64,000 bases of DNA from Variovorax sp. PBS-H4 (GCF_901827205.1 NZ_LR594675.1:868001-932000); one strand, 5' to 3'; positions 1-9,843 are shown, counted from the stretch's first letter. Program-made: numbers and translations. The notes: generated from the sequence alone by a model not told the origin.

Positions 1-449
1 AATCGGGCACCTTCATCGTGAACATCCCCTACCGCGGCACGGCGCCGGCCGTGCAGGACGTGCTCGCCGGCCAGGTGCAGCTGATGTTCGCGGCAGTGGG
101 CAATGTGCGGGCCCACATCAAGGCCGGCAAGCTGAAGGCCCTGGGCGTGACGACCGCGCGGCGCCTGCCTTCGCTGCCCGAGGTGCCGGCAATCGCCGAG
201 ACCTTGCCGGGCTACGAGTCGAGCGCGTGGTTCGGCCTGTTCGGGCCCGCCGGCCTGCCGCCCGAGGTCGCCAAGCGCATCAGCGACTCGGCGCGGCAGG
301 CCATCGCCCAGCCAGAGATGCGCAAGCGCCTCGAGACCGAGGGCGCGATCCCCGTCGGCAATGCGCCGGAGCAGTTCTCGGCTTTCGTGCAGAGCGAGAT
401 CGTGCGCTGGGGCAAGGTCGTGAAGTTCTCCGGAGCGAAGCCGGAATGA
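1..449 (+). CDS. Bug/TctC-family periplasmic substrate-binding protein, C-terminal part
   Basis: The coding frame is open from the first bases of the window, so the gene starts upstream and only about 148 C-terminal residues are seen. They hold typical Bug (tripartite tricarboxylate receptor) landmarks: the 'IPYRGTAPAVQDVLAGQVQ' block that forms the carboxylate-binding lobe, 'GKLKALGVTT', 'PSLPEVPAIAE', and the closing 'WGKVVKFSGAKPE' that marks the family C-terminus. Family members are secreted binding proteins for carboxylates or other small organics. The stop codon overlaps the ATG of the aconitase-like gene (ATGA), so the receptor is the upstream member of this operon. The ligand cannot be read from sequence; the neighbours suggest an organic acid. 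Confidence 0.9.
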   Translation, partial: SGTFIVNIPYRGTAPAVQDVLAGQVQLMFAAVGNVRAHIKAGKLKALGVTTARRLPSLPEVPAIAETLPGYESSAWFGLFGPAGLPPEVAKRISDSARQAIAQPEMRKRLETEGAIPVGNAPEQFSAFVQSEIVRWGKVVKFSGAKPE

Positions 450-1720
450 CCGCCGCCGCGCGCGCGCGCCAAACGCTGGCGCAGAAGCTGATCGCCCGCG
501 CCTGCGGGCGCGAACAGGTCGCGGTCGGCGAGATCGTGACCTGCAACGTCGACCTCGCGATGTTCCACGACTCGTCGGGCCCGCGCCGCCTGCAACCGAT
601 GCTCGAGGAGCTCGGCGCCGAACTCTGGGACAAGTCGCGCGTGGTGCTGGTGATGGATCACTACGTGCCCGAGCGCGACGAGGATTCGCGGCGCATCGTG
701 CGCATCGCGCGCGACTGGGCCCGCGACCAGCAACTGCCCCATGTCTATGACAGCCAGGGCATCTGCCACGTGGTGGTGCCCCAGCACGGCCACATCCGGC
801 CGGGCATGCTGTGCGTCGGCGGCGATTCGCATTCGCCCACCGGCGGCGCCTTCGGTGCCTACATGTTCGGCGTCGGCAGCACCGAGATGCTGGGCGTGGT
901 GGTCACCGGCCAGATCTGGCTGCGCGTGCCCGAGACCCTGCGCATGTATTGGGACGGCGCGCTGCCCGCCGGCGTCACCGCCAAGGACATGATGCTCTCC
1001 ATGATCGGCCGCTTCGGCATGAACGGCGGGCGCTACCAGGCCGTCGAGTTCTGCGGGCCCGCGGTGACGGCACTGTCGATGCAGGAGCGCATGACCTTGT
1101 CGAACATGAGCGCTGAGCTGGGCGCGCAGGCCGGGCTGATCGCGCCCGACGCCACCACCGCGGCTTTCCTGGCCGAGGCCGGCGCCCCTGCCGTGGACAC
1201 CGCGCCCTGGTTCACCGACGACGGCGCTGCCTTCGAGCTGCATCGCTTCGACGCCGCCGCGCTCGAGCCGCAGGTCGCCGCGCCGCACAGCCCCGCCAAC
1301 GCACACGGCGTGAGCCGCGATGCGGGCACGCCGGTGGACGTGGCCTACATCGGCGCCTGCACCGGCGCCAAGCTGGACGACCTGCGCGCTGCCGCGCAGG
1401 TGCTGCGCGGGCGCAAGGTGGCCGCGGGCGTGCGGTTGATGGTGGCGCCTGCAAGCCTGCAGGACCAGGAACGGGCGCGCGACGAGGGCGTGCTCCAGGT
1501 GCTGATCGACGCCGGAGCCGAGCTCTTTCCCACGGCTTGCGGCGCCTGCTCGGGCTATGGCGATCCGCTGGGCGATGTCACCGTCATCTCGACCACGGCG
1601 CGCAACTTCAAGGGGCGCATGGGCTCGCCGAACGCGCAGGTGTATCTGGGGTCGCCCTACACGGTCGCTGCCTCGGCGCTGCGCGGATGCGTCGCCGATC
1701 CGAGGGAGGTCCTGGCATGA
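446..1720 (+). CDS. Aconitase/isopropylmalate-isomerase-family dehydratase, large subunit
   Basis: This 424-residue protein belongs to the aconitase superfamily (LeuC-like large subunit), which uses a [4Fe-4S] cluster to dehydrate and rehydrate hydroxyacids. Visible markers are 'GGDSHSPTGGAFGAYMFGVG' near residues 125-144 and the three cluster cysteines: Cys305 in 'GACTGAKLDD', and Cys365 and Cys368 in 'CGACSG'. The small subunit is the next gene and overlaps it by four bases. The start is placed at the ATG that overlaps the receptor stop, since the longer open frame is antisense-free noise upstream. It is shorter than typical LeuC (about 470), and its context (Bug receptors, PrpD, HyuAB) argues for a catabolic dehydratase such as a dimethylmaleate- or methylcitrate-like hydratase rather than leucine synthesis. 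Substrate is unproven. Confidence 0.88.
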   Translation: MTAAARARQTLAQKLIARACGREQVAVGEIVTCNVDLAMFHDSSGPRRLQPMLEELGAELWDKSRVVLVMDHYVPERDEDSRRIVRIARDWARDQQLPHVYDSQGICHVVVPQHGHIRPGMLCVGGDSHSPTGGAFGAYMFGVGSTEMLGVVVTGQIWLRVPETLRMYWDGALPAGVTAKDMMLSMIGRFGMNGGRYQAVEFCGPAVTALSMQERMTLSNMSAELGAQAGLIAPDATTAAFLAEAGAPAVDTAPWFTDDGAAFELHRFDAAALEPQVAAPHSPANAHGVSRDAGTPVDVAYIGACTGAKLDDLRAAAQVLRGRKVAAGVRLMVAPASLQDQERARDEGVLQVLIDAGAELFPTACGACSGYGDPLGDVTVISTTARNFKGRMGSPNAQVYLGSPYTVAASALRGCVADPREVLA

Positions 1721-2208
1721 CGCACCGGGTCTGGCGCCTGCCTGCGGACATCGACACCGACGCCCTGGCGCCCGGCCACGCGATGAAGCATGGCATCGAC
1801 ACCATCGCGAAGCATTGCCTCGAGGCCGTGCGTCCCGAGTTCGCGCGCGAGGTGCGCCCCGGCGACGTCATCGTGGCGGGGCCCAACTTCGGCATCGGCT
1901 CCTCACGCGAGCAGGCGGCCGCCGTGCTGGTGCACCTGGGGCTCGCGGCGGTGATCGCGCCTTCGTACAGCGGGCTGTACTTTCGCAACGCCTTCAACCT
2001 CGGGCTGCTGCTGCTGACCTGTGCCGAGGCCGAGTCGCTGCAGGAGCGTGAGCAGGTCTCCCTGGACGTGGAGCGGCCCGCGGTGCGCAGCGCCGATGGC
2101 CGCACGCTGGGCTGCGAGCCGGTGCCGGATTTCCTGATGGACATGGTGCGCGCGGGTGGCCTGCTCCCGCAGTTGCGGCGGCGCTTCAAGGGCGGCCATG
2201 AACAATGA
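1717..2208 (+). CDS. Aconitase-family dehydratase, small (swivel) subunit
   Basis: A 163-residue LeuD-like swivel-domain protein. It shows 'DIDTDALAPG' near the N-terminus, the 'GPNFGIGSSREQAA' motif near residues 50-63 that contributes substrate-binding serine and arginine, and 'AVIAPSYSGLYFRNAFNLGL', a family signature. It pairs with the preceding large subunit, whose stop codon it overlaps (ATGA), which implies translational coupling and a heterodimeric enzyme. The length matches small subunits of archaeal-type isopropylmalate isomerases and dimethylmaleate hydratases rather than the ~200-residue LeuD of proteobacterial leucine operons, in line with a catabolic role. Confidence 0.87.
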   Translation: MTHRVWRLPADIDTDALAPGHAMKHGIDTIAKHCLEAVRPEFAREVRPGDVIVAGPNFGIGSSREQAAAVLVHLGLAAVIAPSYSGLYFRNAFNLGLLLLTCAEAESLQEREQVSLDVERPAVRSADGRTLGCEPVPDFLMDMVRAGGLLPQLRRRFKGGHEQ

Positions 2209-3568
2209 GCTCGGTGATCCACGGCGCTGGGACGGCCACCTCGCGGTGCTGCGCGAGACGGTGGCGCGGCATGCAGCAGGGCGCGCGTCGCCCGAAGCGT
2301 CGCAACAGGCACGCCGGCTGCTGGTCGACACCGTAGGCTGCGCCATTGCAGGCCGCCATGCCGGCGAAGTGCGCCGGCTCGAGCAGGCGCTGGCCGCTTG
2401 CGAGCCTGGCTGTTTCCGGATTGCGGACGCGCCGACGCTGGGCGTGCAGGCCGCGGCGCAGGTGCTCGCCATGGCGGCCACGTGGGACGAGGCCTGCGAA
2501 GGCCACGCCCTCGCGCATGGCCGGCCCGGCGTGCCGCTGGTGGCGGCCCTGTTGCCGCTGGCGCTGCAGCGCGATGCACGGCTCGGCGAATTCGTCGATG
2601 CCTTCGTGCTGGGCTACGAGGTCGGCGCGCGCTGCGGCGCCTGGCTGCGCATCCGCCCCGGCATGCACGTGGACGCCAACTGGCCGGCGCTCGGCGTGGC
2701 GGCCGGCGTGGCCCGCCTGCTGGGCCTGCCCGCGGCGGGCATCGGGCAAGCCATCGACATCGCCGCCTGCCAGCTCGCCACCAGCGTGTACCTGCCGGTG
2801 GCGCAAGGCCGCACCGCGCGCAACACCTATCTCGGCCACAGCGCCTCGCTGGGGCTGCAAGCGGCCTTCGCCAGCGCCGCGGGCATCGACGCGCCGGCCG
2901 ATGCGCTGGCGCACTACGCGAGCGCGCATGCCGCCGCTTCCTCCCAGGCGCTGCCCGGCGCCGACGCCATCTTGTTGCTGGATGCCTACCTGAAGCCTTT
3001 CGCCGCGGTGCGCCATGTGCACTACGGGGCAGTGGCAGCGCAGGCCCTGCGCCCGCAGCTCGAGGGCGGTACGCAGCCGATCGAAGGCATCGTGCTGCGG
3101 ATCTACGAGGAAGCCATCACCTACTGCGGCAACCGCGCCCCGCGCACACCGATCCAGGCGCAGTTCTCGCTGAGCTTCGGGCTCGCGGCCATGCTGCGCT
3201 ACGGCGACATCGACCCCGATGTGTACGAGGCGCCGCGCTTCGACGATGCCGAGCTGCGCAGGCTGGAAGCGCGGGTCGCCCTCGAGCCCGATGCCGGGCT
3301 CAGCGAGCGCCGCGCGCGCGGCGCCACGCTGACGCTTCGGCGCGCCTCGGGGCTGTTGCAGCACACCGTGCACACCATCCCCGGCGACGCGGGGCATCCA
3401 CTGGATCGCGCCGCACTCGCCGCCAAGTTCCGCCACTACGCAGCGCGCAGCATCGACGCCGGCCGCGCAGCGCGCTTCTGCGATGCCGTGCTCGACGCGG
3501 ACGACATCGCCCTGCGCACCCTCTGGCCACTGCTCGTGCCCGACACCGATTCCGCCACCTCCTCATGA
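2198..3568 (+). CDS. MmgE/PrpD family protein
   Basis: A 456-residue member of the MmgE/PrpD family, which includes 2-methylcitrate dehydratase (PrpD) and cis-aconitate decarboxylase. Family features visible are 'ARRLLVDTVGCAIAG' near the N-terminus, 'VLGYEVGARCG' and 'HVDANWPALGVAAGVARLLG' in the helical domain, and 'HYGAVAAQALRPQLE' further on. The ATG at 2198 overlaps the end of the small subunit by 11 bases, which fixes the start. Its place beside an aconitase-type pair recalls methylcitrate metabolism, where PrpD and an aconitase act in succession, but the family is functionally wide and no substrate can be assigned. Confidence 0.85.
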   Translation: MNNELGDPRRWDGHLAVLRETVARHAAGRASPEASQQARRLLVDTVGCAIAGRHAGEVRRLEQALAACEPGCFRIADAPTLGVQAAAQVLAMAATWDEACEGHALAHGRPGVPLVAALLPLALQRDARLGEFVDAFVLGYEVGARCGAWLRIRPGMHVDANWPALGVAAGVARLLGLPAAGIGQAIDIAACQLATSVYLPVAQGRTARNTYLGHSASLGLQAAFASAAGIDAPADALAHYASAHAAASSQALPGADAILLLDAYLKPFAAVRHVHYGAVAAQALRPQLEGGTQPIEGIVLRIYEEAITYCGNRAPRTPIQAQFSLSFGLAAMLRYGDIDPDVYEAPRFDDAELRRLEARVALEPDAGLSERRARGATLTLRRASGLLQHTVHTIPGDAGHPLDRAALAAKFRHYAARSIDAGRAARFCDAVLDADDIALRTLWPLLVPDTDSATSS

Positions 3569-4542
3569 CCATGAAAACCCTCCGCCATCTTGCGATCCTG
3601 CTCGCCCTCTGCCTGCCGGTCGCCGCCGCTGCGCAAGGCGCCACCGATTTCCCGAGCAAGCCGATCCGCATCGTCGTGCCCTTCCCGGCGGGTGGCGCCA
3701 CCGATGCGGCGGCGCGGCTGGTCGCCACCCAGATGAGCGAGAAATGGGGGCAGCCGGTGGTGGTGGACAACCGTGCCGGCGCCGGCGGCAACGTGGGTTC
3801 GGACCTGGTCGCGAAGTCCGCGCCCGACGGGTACACGCTCGTGATGGGGGTGACAGGCTCGCACGCGATCAACACCTCGCTCTACAGCAGGATGCCCTAC
3901 GACCCGGTGGCCGATTTCGTCCCCATCAGCCAGGTCGCGGTGGTGCCGAACGTGCTGGTGGTCCACCCCTCGGTGCCCGCGAAGAACCTCGACGAGCTGG
4001 TCGCGCTGGCCAAGCGCGAACCCGGCCGGCTCAACTACGCCTCGCTCGGCAACGGGACCGCAGCGCACCTGGGCATGGAGATGCTCAAGTCGGCGGCCGG
4101 CATCGACGTCACGCACGTTCCCTACAAGGGCAGCGCGCCGGCAGTGACCGACCTCCTGGCCGGCCAGGTGCACATGATGGTCGACGGCTTGCCGTCGGCC
4201 CTGCCGCACATCAAGGCCGGCAAGCTGCGCGCGATCGCGCTGACCAGCCTGCACCGCGCGCCGTCGGTTCCCGATCTGCCCACCATCGCCGAGCGCTACC
4301 CCGGCTTCTATGCCGATGCCTGGTCGGGGCTGTTCGCGCCCAAGGGCACGCCGCAGCCGGTGGTCGACAAGCTCTCGGCCGAGGTGCAGCGCATCCTGAA
4401 GCTGCCCGAGGTGCGCGAGAAGCTGGCCGCGCTGGGCGCCGAGCCGGTCGGCTCGACGCAGGCGGAGTTCGCCGCGCATGTGAAGCGCGAGATCGACAAA
4501 TGGGCAAAGGTCGTGAAGTCGAGCGGCGCCAAGGTGGATTGA
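3565..4542 (+). CDS. Bug/TctC-family periplasmic substrate-binding protein
   Basis: A 325-residue complete Bug receptor. It starts with a Sec signal peptide (basic start, hydrophobic core 'LAILLALCLPVAAAAQG') and continues with the family motifs 'KPIRIVVPFPAGGATDAAAR', 'VVDNRAGAGGNVG', 'KSAPDGYTL', 'HVPYKGSAPAVTDLLAGQVH' and the terminal 'WAKVVKSSGAKVD'. The start at 3565 overlaps the PrpD stop (ATGA); a second ATG six bases on is possible. It is the second receptor of this operon, and no TctA/TctB membrane proteins lie nearby, which is usual for Bug proteins in betaproteobacteria. Confidence 0.93.
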   Translation: MTMKTLRHLAILLALCLPVAAAAQGATDFPSKPIRIVVPFPAGGATDAAARLVATQMSEKWGQPVVVDNRAGAGGNVGSDLVAKSAPDGYTLVMGVTGSHAINTSLYSRMPYDPVADFVPISQVAVVPNVLVVHPSVPAKNLDELVALAKREPGRLNYASLGNGTAAHLGMEMLKSAAGIDVTHVPYKGSAPAVTDLLAGQVHMMVDGLPSALPHIKAGKLRAIALTSLHRAPSVPDLPTIAERYPGFYADAWSGLFAPKGTPQPVVDKLSAEVQRILKLPEVREKLAALGAEPVGSTQAEFAAHVKREIDKWAKVVKSSGAKVD

Positions 4543-4543
4543 C

Positions 4544-6232
4544 ATGAACGACCCGGCACTCGACCCCGTCACGCTCGCCGTGTTGCGCGGCCGCCTGGAG
4601 CAGGTCGCCGACGAGATGGACGCCACGCTCTACCGCAGCGCGTTCAACCCCATCATTGCCGAGGCGCACGATGCCTGCCACGGCCTGTACGACGCCCGCA
4701 CCGGCGACACGCTGGTCCAGGGCAAGTCGGGCCTGCCGGTGTTCGTCGGCGCGATGGCGTTCGCGGTGCGCGCCACGGTGGCCGCCGCCGAGAAGCGCGG
4801 CGGCATGCGGGACGGCGACATCTGGATCAGCAACGACGCCTACGACGGCGGCACCCACGCCAACGACTTCAAGCTGGTGCGTCCGTTCTTCCGACACGGC
4901 AAGCTCTGGTGCCACATGGCCTCGGCCGCGCACTGGCACGACGTGGGCGGCGCCGTGCCCGGCAACTACAACCCGGCCGCCACCGAATGCTGGCAGGAGG
5001 CGGTGCAGATTCCGCCGGTGCGCATCGTGCGCAACGGCGAGCTCGACCTGGACGTGCTGGCCATCCTGCGCGCCAACACGCGCCTGCCCGAGAGCCTCTG
5101 GGGCGACCTCAACGGGCAGCTGGCCGCGCTGGAGCTCGGTGCGAAGCGGCTGAACGGCCTGCTCGACGAATACGGCGACGCGCTGGTGCTGCAGGCCATG
5201 GGCGAACTGCGCGGGCGGGCGCTCAAGCTGATGCGTTCGCACATCGCCTCGCTGCCCGACGGCCGCTACAGCTTCGAGGACCAGCTCGACAACGACGGCA
5301 TCACGCCCGAGCCGCTCACCATCGCGCTGGACATGACGGTGGCCGGCGATCGGCTCGAGCTCGACTTCTCGCGCAGCTCGCCGCAATGCGCGGGGCCGGT
5401 CAACATCTCGCGCGCCACCGCGGTGGCGGCCTGCTATGTCGCGCTCAAGCATCTGTTCCCGGACGTGCCGGCCAATGCCGGCGTGCTGGACGCGGTCGAC
5501 TTCCGCATCCCCGACCGGCTGGTGATCAGCGCCGAACGCCCGCGCCCGATGGGCGGCTACACCGAGACCATCCTGCGCATGATCGACGTGATCTTCAGCG
5601 CGGCGGCAAAGGCCGATCCGGCGCGTGCGGTGGCGCAGGCCTACGGCACCATCAATGCGCTGTCGATCGCGGGGCACCGCAGCGATGCCGGCCGCGAAGG
5701 CCAGCGCTGGGTGATGTTCAGCTTCTTCGGCGGCGGCCATGGGGCGCACTCGGGCGGCGACGGCCTGTCGCATGGCAATGCGCCGATCTCCACCGCCACC
5801 ATTCCGCCGCTGGAGATCCTGGAGGCCGCCTACCCGGTGCGCTTCACCGAGTGGTCCCTGCGCGCCGACTCGGGCGGGGACGGCCGGTACCGCGGGGGCC
5901 TGGGCGCGGTCTACGAGATCGAACTGCTGGAGAAGGATGCCGAGGTCTTCGTCTTCGGCGAGCGCGGCAGCTCGCCGCCCAAGGGCATCGCCGGCGGTGG
6001 CCCGGGCGCGCTCAACGTCTTCCGCTACGAGAACGAGGGCACCTGGCATGTGCCGCCCATGGTGTCGAAGATGCGCGGCATCCGGCTCGCGCGCGGCGAG
6101 CGCGTGCGCCTTGAAACCCCGGGCGGCGGGGGCTGGGGCCCGCCGGCCGAGCGCCGGCCGGAGCAGCGCGAACAGGACCGCGCCATGGGCTATGTAGGTC
6201 CACAAGCCAGCGGCCAGAAGGAAAGCAAGTGA
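4544..6232 (+). CDS. hyuB: Hydantoinase B / oxoprolinase family protein
   Basis: A 562-residue hydantoinase B/N-methylhydantoinase family subunit. The family acts with HyuA in ATP-dependent opening of hydantoins or 5-oxoproline, and related pairs are carboxylases. Visible signatures are 'VTLAVLRGRLEQVADEMDATLYRSAFNP' broken into the opening helix and the acidic turn, 'DGDIWISNDAYDGGTHAND', 'HWHDVGGAVPGNYNPAATE' and the C-terminal 'RYRGGLGAVYEIEL' with 'TPGGGGWGPP'. It begins one base after the receptor stop and overlaps hyuA by GTGA. The exact substrate (hydantoin-like, oxoproline-like or a ketone) cannot be decided from sequence. Confidence 0.9.
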   Translation: MNDPALDPVTLAVLRGRLEQVADEMDATLYRSAFNPIIAEAHDACHGLYDARTGDTLVQGKSGLPVFVGAMAFAVRATVAAAEKRGGMRDGDIWISNDAYDGGTHANDFKLVRPFFRHGKLWCHMASAAHWHDVGGAVPGNYNPAATECWQEAVQIPPVRIVRNGELDLDVLAILRANTRLPESLWGDLNGQLAALELGAKRLNGLLDEYGDALVLQAMGELRGRALKLMRSHIASLPDGRYSFEDQLDNDGITPEPLTIALDMTVAGDRLELDFSRSSPQCAGPVNISRATAVAACYVALKHLFPDVPANAGVLDAVDFRIPDRLVISAERPRPMGGYTETILRMIDVIFSAAAKADPARAVAQAYGTINALSIAGHRSDAGREGQRWVMFSFFGGGHGAHSGGDGLSHGNAPISTATIPPLEILEAAYPVRFTEWSLRADSGGDGRYRGGLGAVYEIELLEKDAEVFVFGERGSSPPKGIAGGGPGALNVFRYENEGTWHVPPMVSKMRGIRLARGERVRLETPGGGGWGPPAERRPEQREQDRAMGYVGPQASGQKESK

Positions 6233-8295
6233 CGACAGCAGCAGAAAAGTCCAGCGCCGGTGGCTCGCTGGTGGTCGGCGTCGATGTGGGCGGCACCTTC
6301 ACCGACCTGTTCGTGCTCGACGAGGCGCAGGGCACGGCCCGCATCGTCAAGGTGCCTTCCACCCGCGGCGAAGAGGCGCGTGGTTTCATGAACGGCGTGG
6401 CGCGCGTGGCGGACTCGGCCGCGGCCATTGCCACCATCGTGCATGGCACCACCGTCGGCACCAACGCGCTGCTCGAGCGCAAGGTCGCGAAGACCGGCAT
6501 CCTCACCACCCGCGGCTTCCGCGACGTGCTGGAGATGCGCCGGCGCGACCGCCCGCAGACCTGGGGCCTGCGCGGCAGCTTCGTGCCGGTGGTGCCGCGC
6601 CAGCTGCGGCGCGAGGTGGACGAACGCGTGCTGGCGGACGGCACGCTGCACACGCCGGTCGATCTCGAGCAGGTGCGCGCCGAGGCGCGCGCGCTGCTGG
6701 CAGACGGCTGCGAAGCGATCTGCGTGTTCTTCATCAACACCTATGCCAATCCCGAGAACGAGCGGCGCGCCGTCGCGGCGGTGCGCGAGCTCTGGCCCAA
6801 TGCGCACGTGACCTCGGCCAGCGAGGTGCTGCCCGAGATCCGCGAGTTCGAGCGCTGCTCCACCGCCACGCTCAATGCGGCGCTTCAGCCGGTGGTCGGC
6901 AATTACCTGCAGCGGCTCGAGTCCGATCTGCGCGGGCAGGGCTTTGCCGGCGAGCTGCTGGTGGTGCAGAGCAACGGCGGCGTGATGTCGCGCGCCACTG
7001 CCGGCGAGCTGCCGGTGCGCACCGCGCTCTCGGGCCCCGCAGCCGGCGTGATCGCCTGTGCGGAAATCGCGCGCGCCGCGGGCTTTCCGAACGCGATCAC
7101 CGGCGACATGGGCGGTACCTCCTTCGATGTCTCGCTCATCGCCGATGGCGAGGCCGCGCTGGCGGCGCAGACCGCGATCGACTTCGGCATGGTGATCCGC
7201 TCGCCGATGATCCAGATCGAAACCATCGGCGCCGGCGGCGGCTCCATCGCGTCGGTGGATGCCAGCGGCATGCTGCAGGTGGGTCCCGAGTCGGCGGGCA
7301 GTGTGCCCGGCCCGGCCTGCTACGGGCGCGGCAACATGCGGCCCACGGTGACCGATGCCAATGTGCTGCTCGGCCGAATCGCCGCCGACCGGCCCCTGGG
7401 CGGCGGGCTGCTGGCGGCGCTCGACGCGGGCAAGGCGCGACAGGCGATCGAGCAACACGTGGCGCAGCCACTGGGCCTGGAGGTGCATGCCGCGGCCGAG
7501 GCTATCCTCACGGTGGCCAATGCGCGCATGGCCGGTGCGATCCGGCTGGTGTCGATCGAGCGCGGCCACGATCCGCGCCGCTTCGCCTACATGCCCTTCG
7601 GCGGTGGCGGCGCCTTGCATGTGTGCGCCATGATGCGCGAGGTGGGTGTGGCCACCGGCATCGTGCCGCGCTATCCGGGCGTGACGTCGGCGCTGGGCTG
7701 CGTGATCGCCGACATGCGGCACGACGCGGTGCAGACCCTCAACCGTTCGCTGGACGAGCTCGACGTCGAGGCCTTGCGCGTGCGCGTGGCAGAGCTGGCG
7801 GAAGGCTGCCAGCAGCGGCTCGATTCGGCCGGCGTGCGCTTCCACGAGGTGCGCGAAGTCGTCGCGCTGGACATGCTCTACGCCGGCCAGACCCATACGC
7901 TGCCGGTGACGCTGCCCGGTGCCGAAGCGCTGACGCGCGCGGGCATCCGCGGCGCCTTCGAGGCCAGCTATGCGGCCGCTTTCGGCCGCGTGCTCGACGG
8001 TATCGGCATTCGCGTGATGAACCTGCGTTATGCGCGCATCGGCGTGCGGCCCAAGTTCGACCTGGCGGTGCTGGCGCCAGAGGGGGAGGGCAGCGTCGCG
8101 TCGCTCGGTACCCAGCGCGTCTTCCACCAGGGGGCCTGGCACGAAGCCGTGCGCTACGCGCGGCTCGCGCTGCCGGTCGGCACGCGGGTGGAAGGGCCTG
8201 CGATCCTGGAGCAGGCCGATACCACCGTGTGGCTCGAGCCCGGCTTCCAGGCCGAGGTCGATGCCTTCGGCAATCTGCTCGTGAGGCTCGCATGA
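6229..8295 (+). CDS. hyuA: Hydantoinase A / oxoprolinase family protein
   Basis: A 688-residue hydantoinase A family subunit, the ATP-binding partner of HyuB. The actin/hexokinase-type nucleotide motifs are visible: 'GVDVGGTFTDLFVLDE' at the N-terminus, 'HGTTVGTNALLERK', 'QSNGGVMS', 'GDMGGTSFDVSLI' and 'GHDPRRFAYMPFGGGGALH'. The start is a GTG whose last bases form the TGA stop of hyuB, preceded by a purine-rich stretch, so the pair is translationally coupled. Length fits the family (about 680-720). Together with the downstream amidohydrolase-like cysteine hydrolase the set looks like an amide or cyclic-imide degradation route. Confidence 0.9.
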   Translation: MTTAAEKSSAGGSLVVGVDVGGTFTDLFVLDEAQGTARIVKVPSTRGEEARGFMNGVARVADSAAAIATIVHGTTVGTNALLERKVAKTGILTTRGFRDVLEMRRRDRPQTWGLRGSFVPVVPRQLRREVDERVLADGTLHTPVDLEQVRAEARALLADGCEAICVFFINTYANPENERRAVAAVRELWPNAHVTSASEVLPEIREFERCSTATLNAALQPVVGNYLQRLESDLRGQGFAGELLVVQSNGGVMSRATAGELPVRTALSGPAAGVIACAEIARAAGFPNAITGDMGGTSFDVSLIADGEAALAAQTAIDFGMVIRSPMIQIETIGAGGGSIASVDASGMLQVGPESAGSVPGPACYGRGNMRPTVTDANVLLGRIAADRPLGGGLLAALDAGKARQAIEQHVAQPLGLEVHAAAEAILTVANARMAGAIRLVSIERGHDPRRFAYMPFGGGGALHVCAMMREVGVATGIVPRYPGVTSALGCVIADMRHDAVQTLNRSLDELDVEALRVRVAELAEGCQQRLDSAGVRFHEVREVVALDMLYAGQTHTLPVTLPGAEALTRAGIRGAFEASYAAAFGRVLDGIGIRVMNLRYARIGVRPKFDLAVLAPEGEGSVASLGTQRVFHQGAWHEAVRYARLALPVGTRVEGPAILEQADTTVWLEPGFQAEVDAFGNLLVRLA

Positions 8296-8392
8296 GCCGC
8301 ACGGCCGCTCCGAAGGCGAATAGCACCGCAGCCGAAGGCGAAGGTACTCCAGTGAGCCGCACGGCCGCTCCGAAGGCGAATAGCACCGCAGC
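8293..8392 (+). repeat. Tandem 60-bp intergenic repeat at the start of the cysteine hydrolase gene
   Basis: A 40-base unit beginning TGAGCCGCACGGCCGCTCCG occurs at 8293-8332 and again, identical, at 8353-8392, separated by a 20-base linker that itself resembles the second half of the unit (CGAAGGCGAA...CCAG). The array sits between hyuA and the ATG at 8415 and is in frame with the hydrolase, so it could add a repetitive N-terminal tail. A diverged copy of the linker plus unit start is found at 29031-29059 before nicC. Confidence 0.85.
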
Positions 8393-8414
8393 GCGCAGCG
8401 CGGAGGCTACCCAA

Positions 8415-9029
8415 ATGAACGCCGACAACCTCATTGCCGGGGCGAAGACGGCGCTGGTCATCGTCGATCTGCAGAACGACTTTTTGAACCCGAAGGGCGC
8501 CTATGCGCGCGGCGGCGACAGCAACCCGGCGGCGGCGCCGCTGCCCGAGCGCGTGGCCGGCGTGGCGCGTGCGCTCAAGGCGGTCGGCGGGCTGGTCGCG
8601 GCGAGCCAGTTCACGCTCTGGCCAGGCGCGGACGGCGAGCCCATGGTGTCGCCGCACCTCAAGGCGCTGCGCCCTTTCCTTCGCAAGGGCGACTTCGCGC
8701 CCGGCAGCTGGGGGCAGGCGAATGTGGATGCACTCGCAGGGCTGGTCGACGTCGTCGTTTGCAAGGTGGCGTATTCGGCTTTCTTCAACACCCAGCTCGA
8801 CTGGGTGCTGCGCCGGGCGGGGATCGAGACCTTGGCGGTGTGCGGGATCGTCACCAATGGGGGTGTTGCGAGTACGGTGCGCGATGCGCACATGCGCGAC
8901 TACCGAACGCTGGTGCTGGGTGATGGCTGTGCGGCCTTCGGGGAGGAGCGGCATCAGACTTCGCTGGCGGACATGGGCAATGTGGCCGAGGTGGTGGATT
9001 GCGCGGAGTTCGTGCGGCGGTTGGCATGA
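8415..9029 (+). CDS. Isochorismatase-family cysteine hydrolase
   Basis: A 204-residue cysteine hydrolase of the isochorismatase/N-carbamoylsarcosine-amidase fold. The triad is visible as the Asp in 'ALVIVDLQNDFLNP', a Lys in 'VVCKVAYSAFFNT', and the Cys in 'LAVCGIVTNGGVASTVRDA'. Such enzymes hydrolyse amides or N-carbamoyl groups, which would suit the product of a HyuAB-type ring opening. The open frame extends back to an ATG at 8292 that overlaps the hyuA stop, which would add a 41-residue Ala/Ser/Thr-rich tail encoded by the tandem repeat; the ATG at 8415 directly before conserved sequence, with a GGAGG-type site upstream (8402-8406), is preferred. Confidence 0.85.
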   Translation: MNADNLIAGAKTALVIVDLQNDFLNPKGAYARGGDSNPAAAPLPERVAGVARALKAVGGLVAASQFTLWPGADGEPMVSPHLKALRPFLRKGDFAPGSWGQANVDALAGLVDVVVCKVAYSAFFNTQLDWVLRRAGIETLAVCGIVTNGGVASTVRDAHMRDYRTLVLGDGCAAFGEERHQTSLADMGNVAEVVDCAEFVRRLA

Positions 9030-9133
9030 CTCGAGCTTGGCCGTTGGGTGAAGGGCGGTCCTTCTTGCTCCCTCTCCTTACGGGGGATGGTTGGGGTGGG
9101 GGCACTGGGCGCTTGTTTTGGCGGTGTGGTTGG

Positions 9134-9843
<710 letters not shown>

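Noticed and set aside
4211..6205. 664-residue minus-strand frame over hyuB
   Set aside because: Antisense to a well-supported family protein; Ala/Arg/His/Gly-rich composition typical of GC-rich shadow frames.
6190..8142. 650-residue minus-strand frame over hyuA
   Set aside because: Shadow of hyuA with no recognisable motif.
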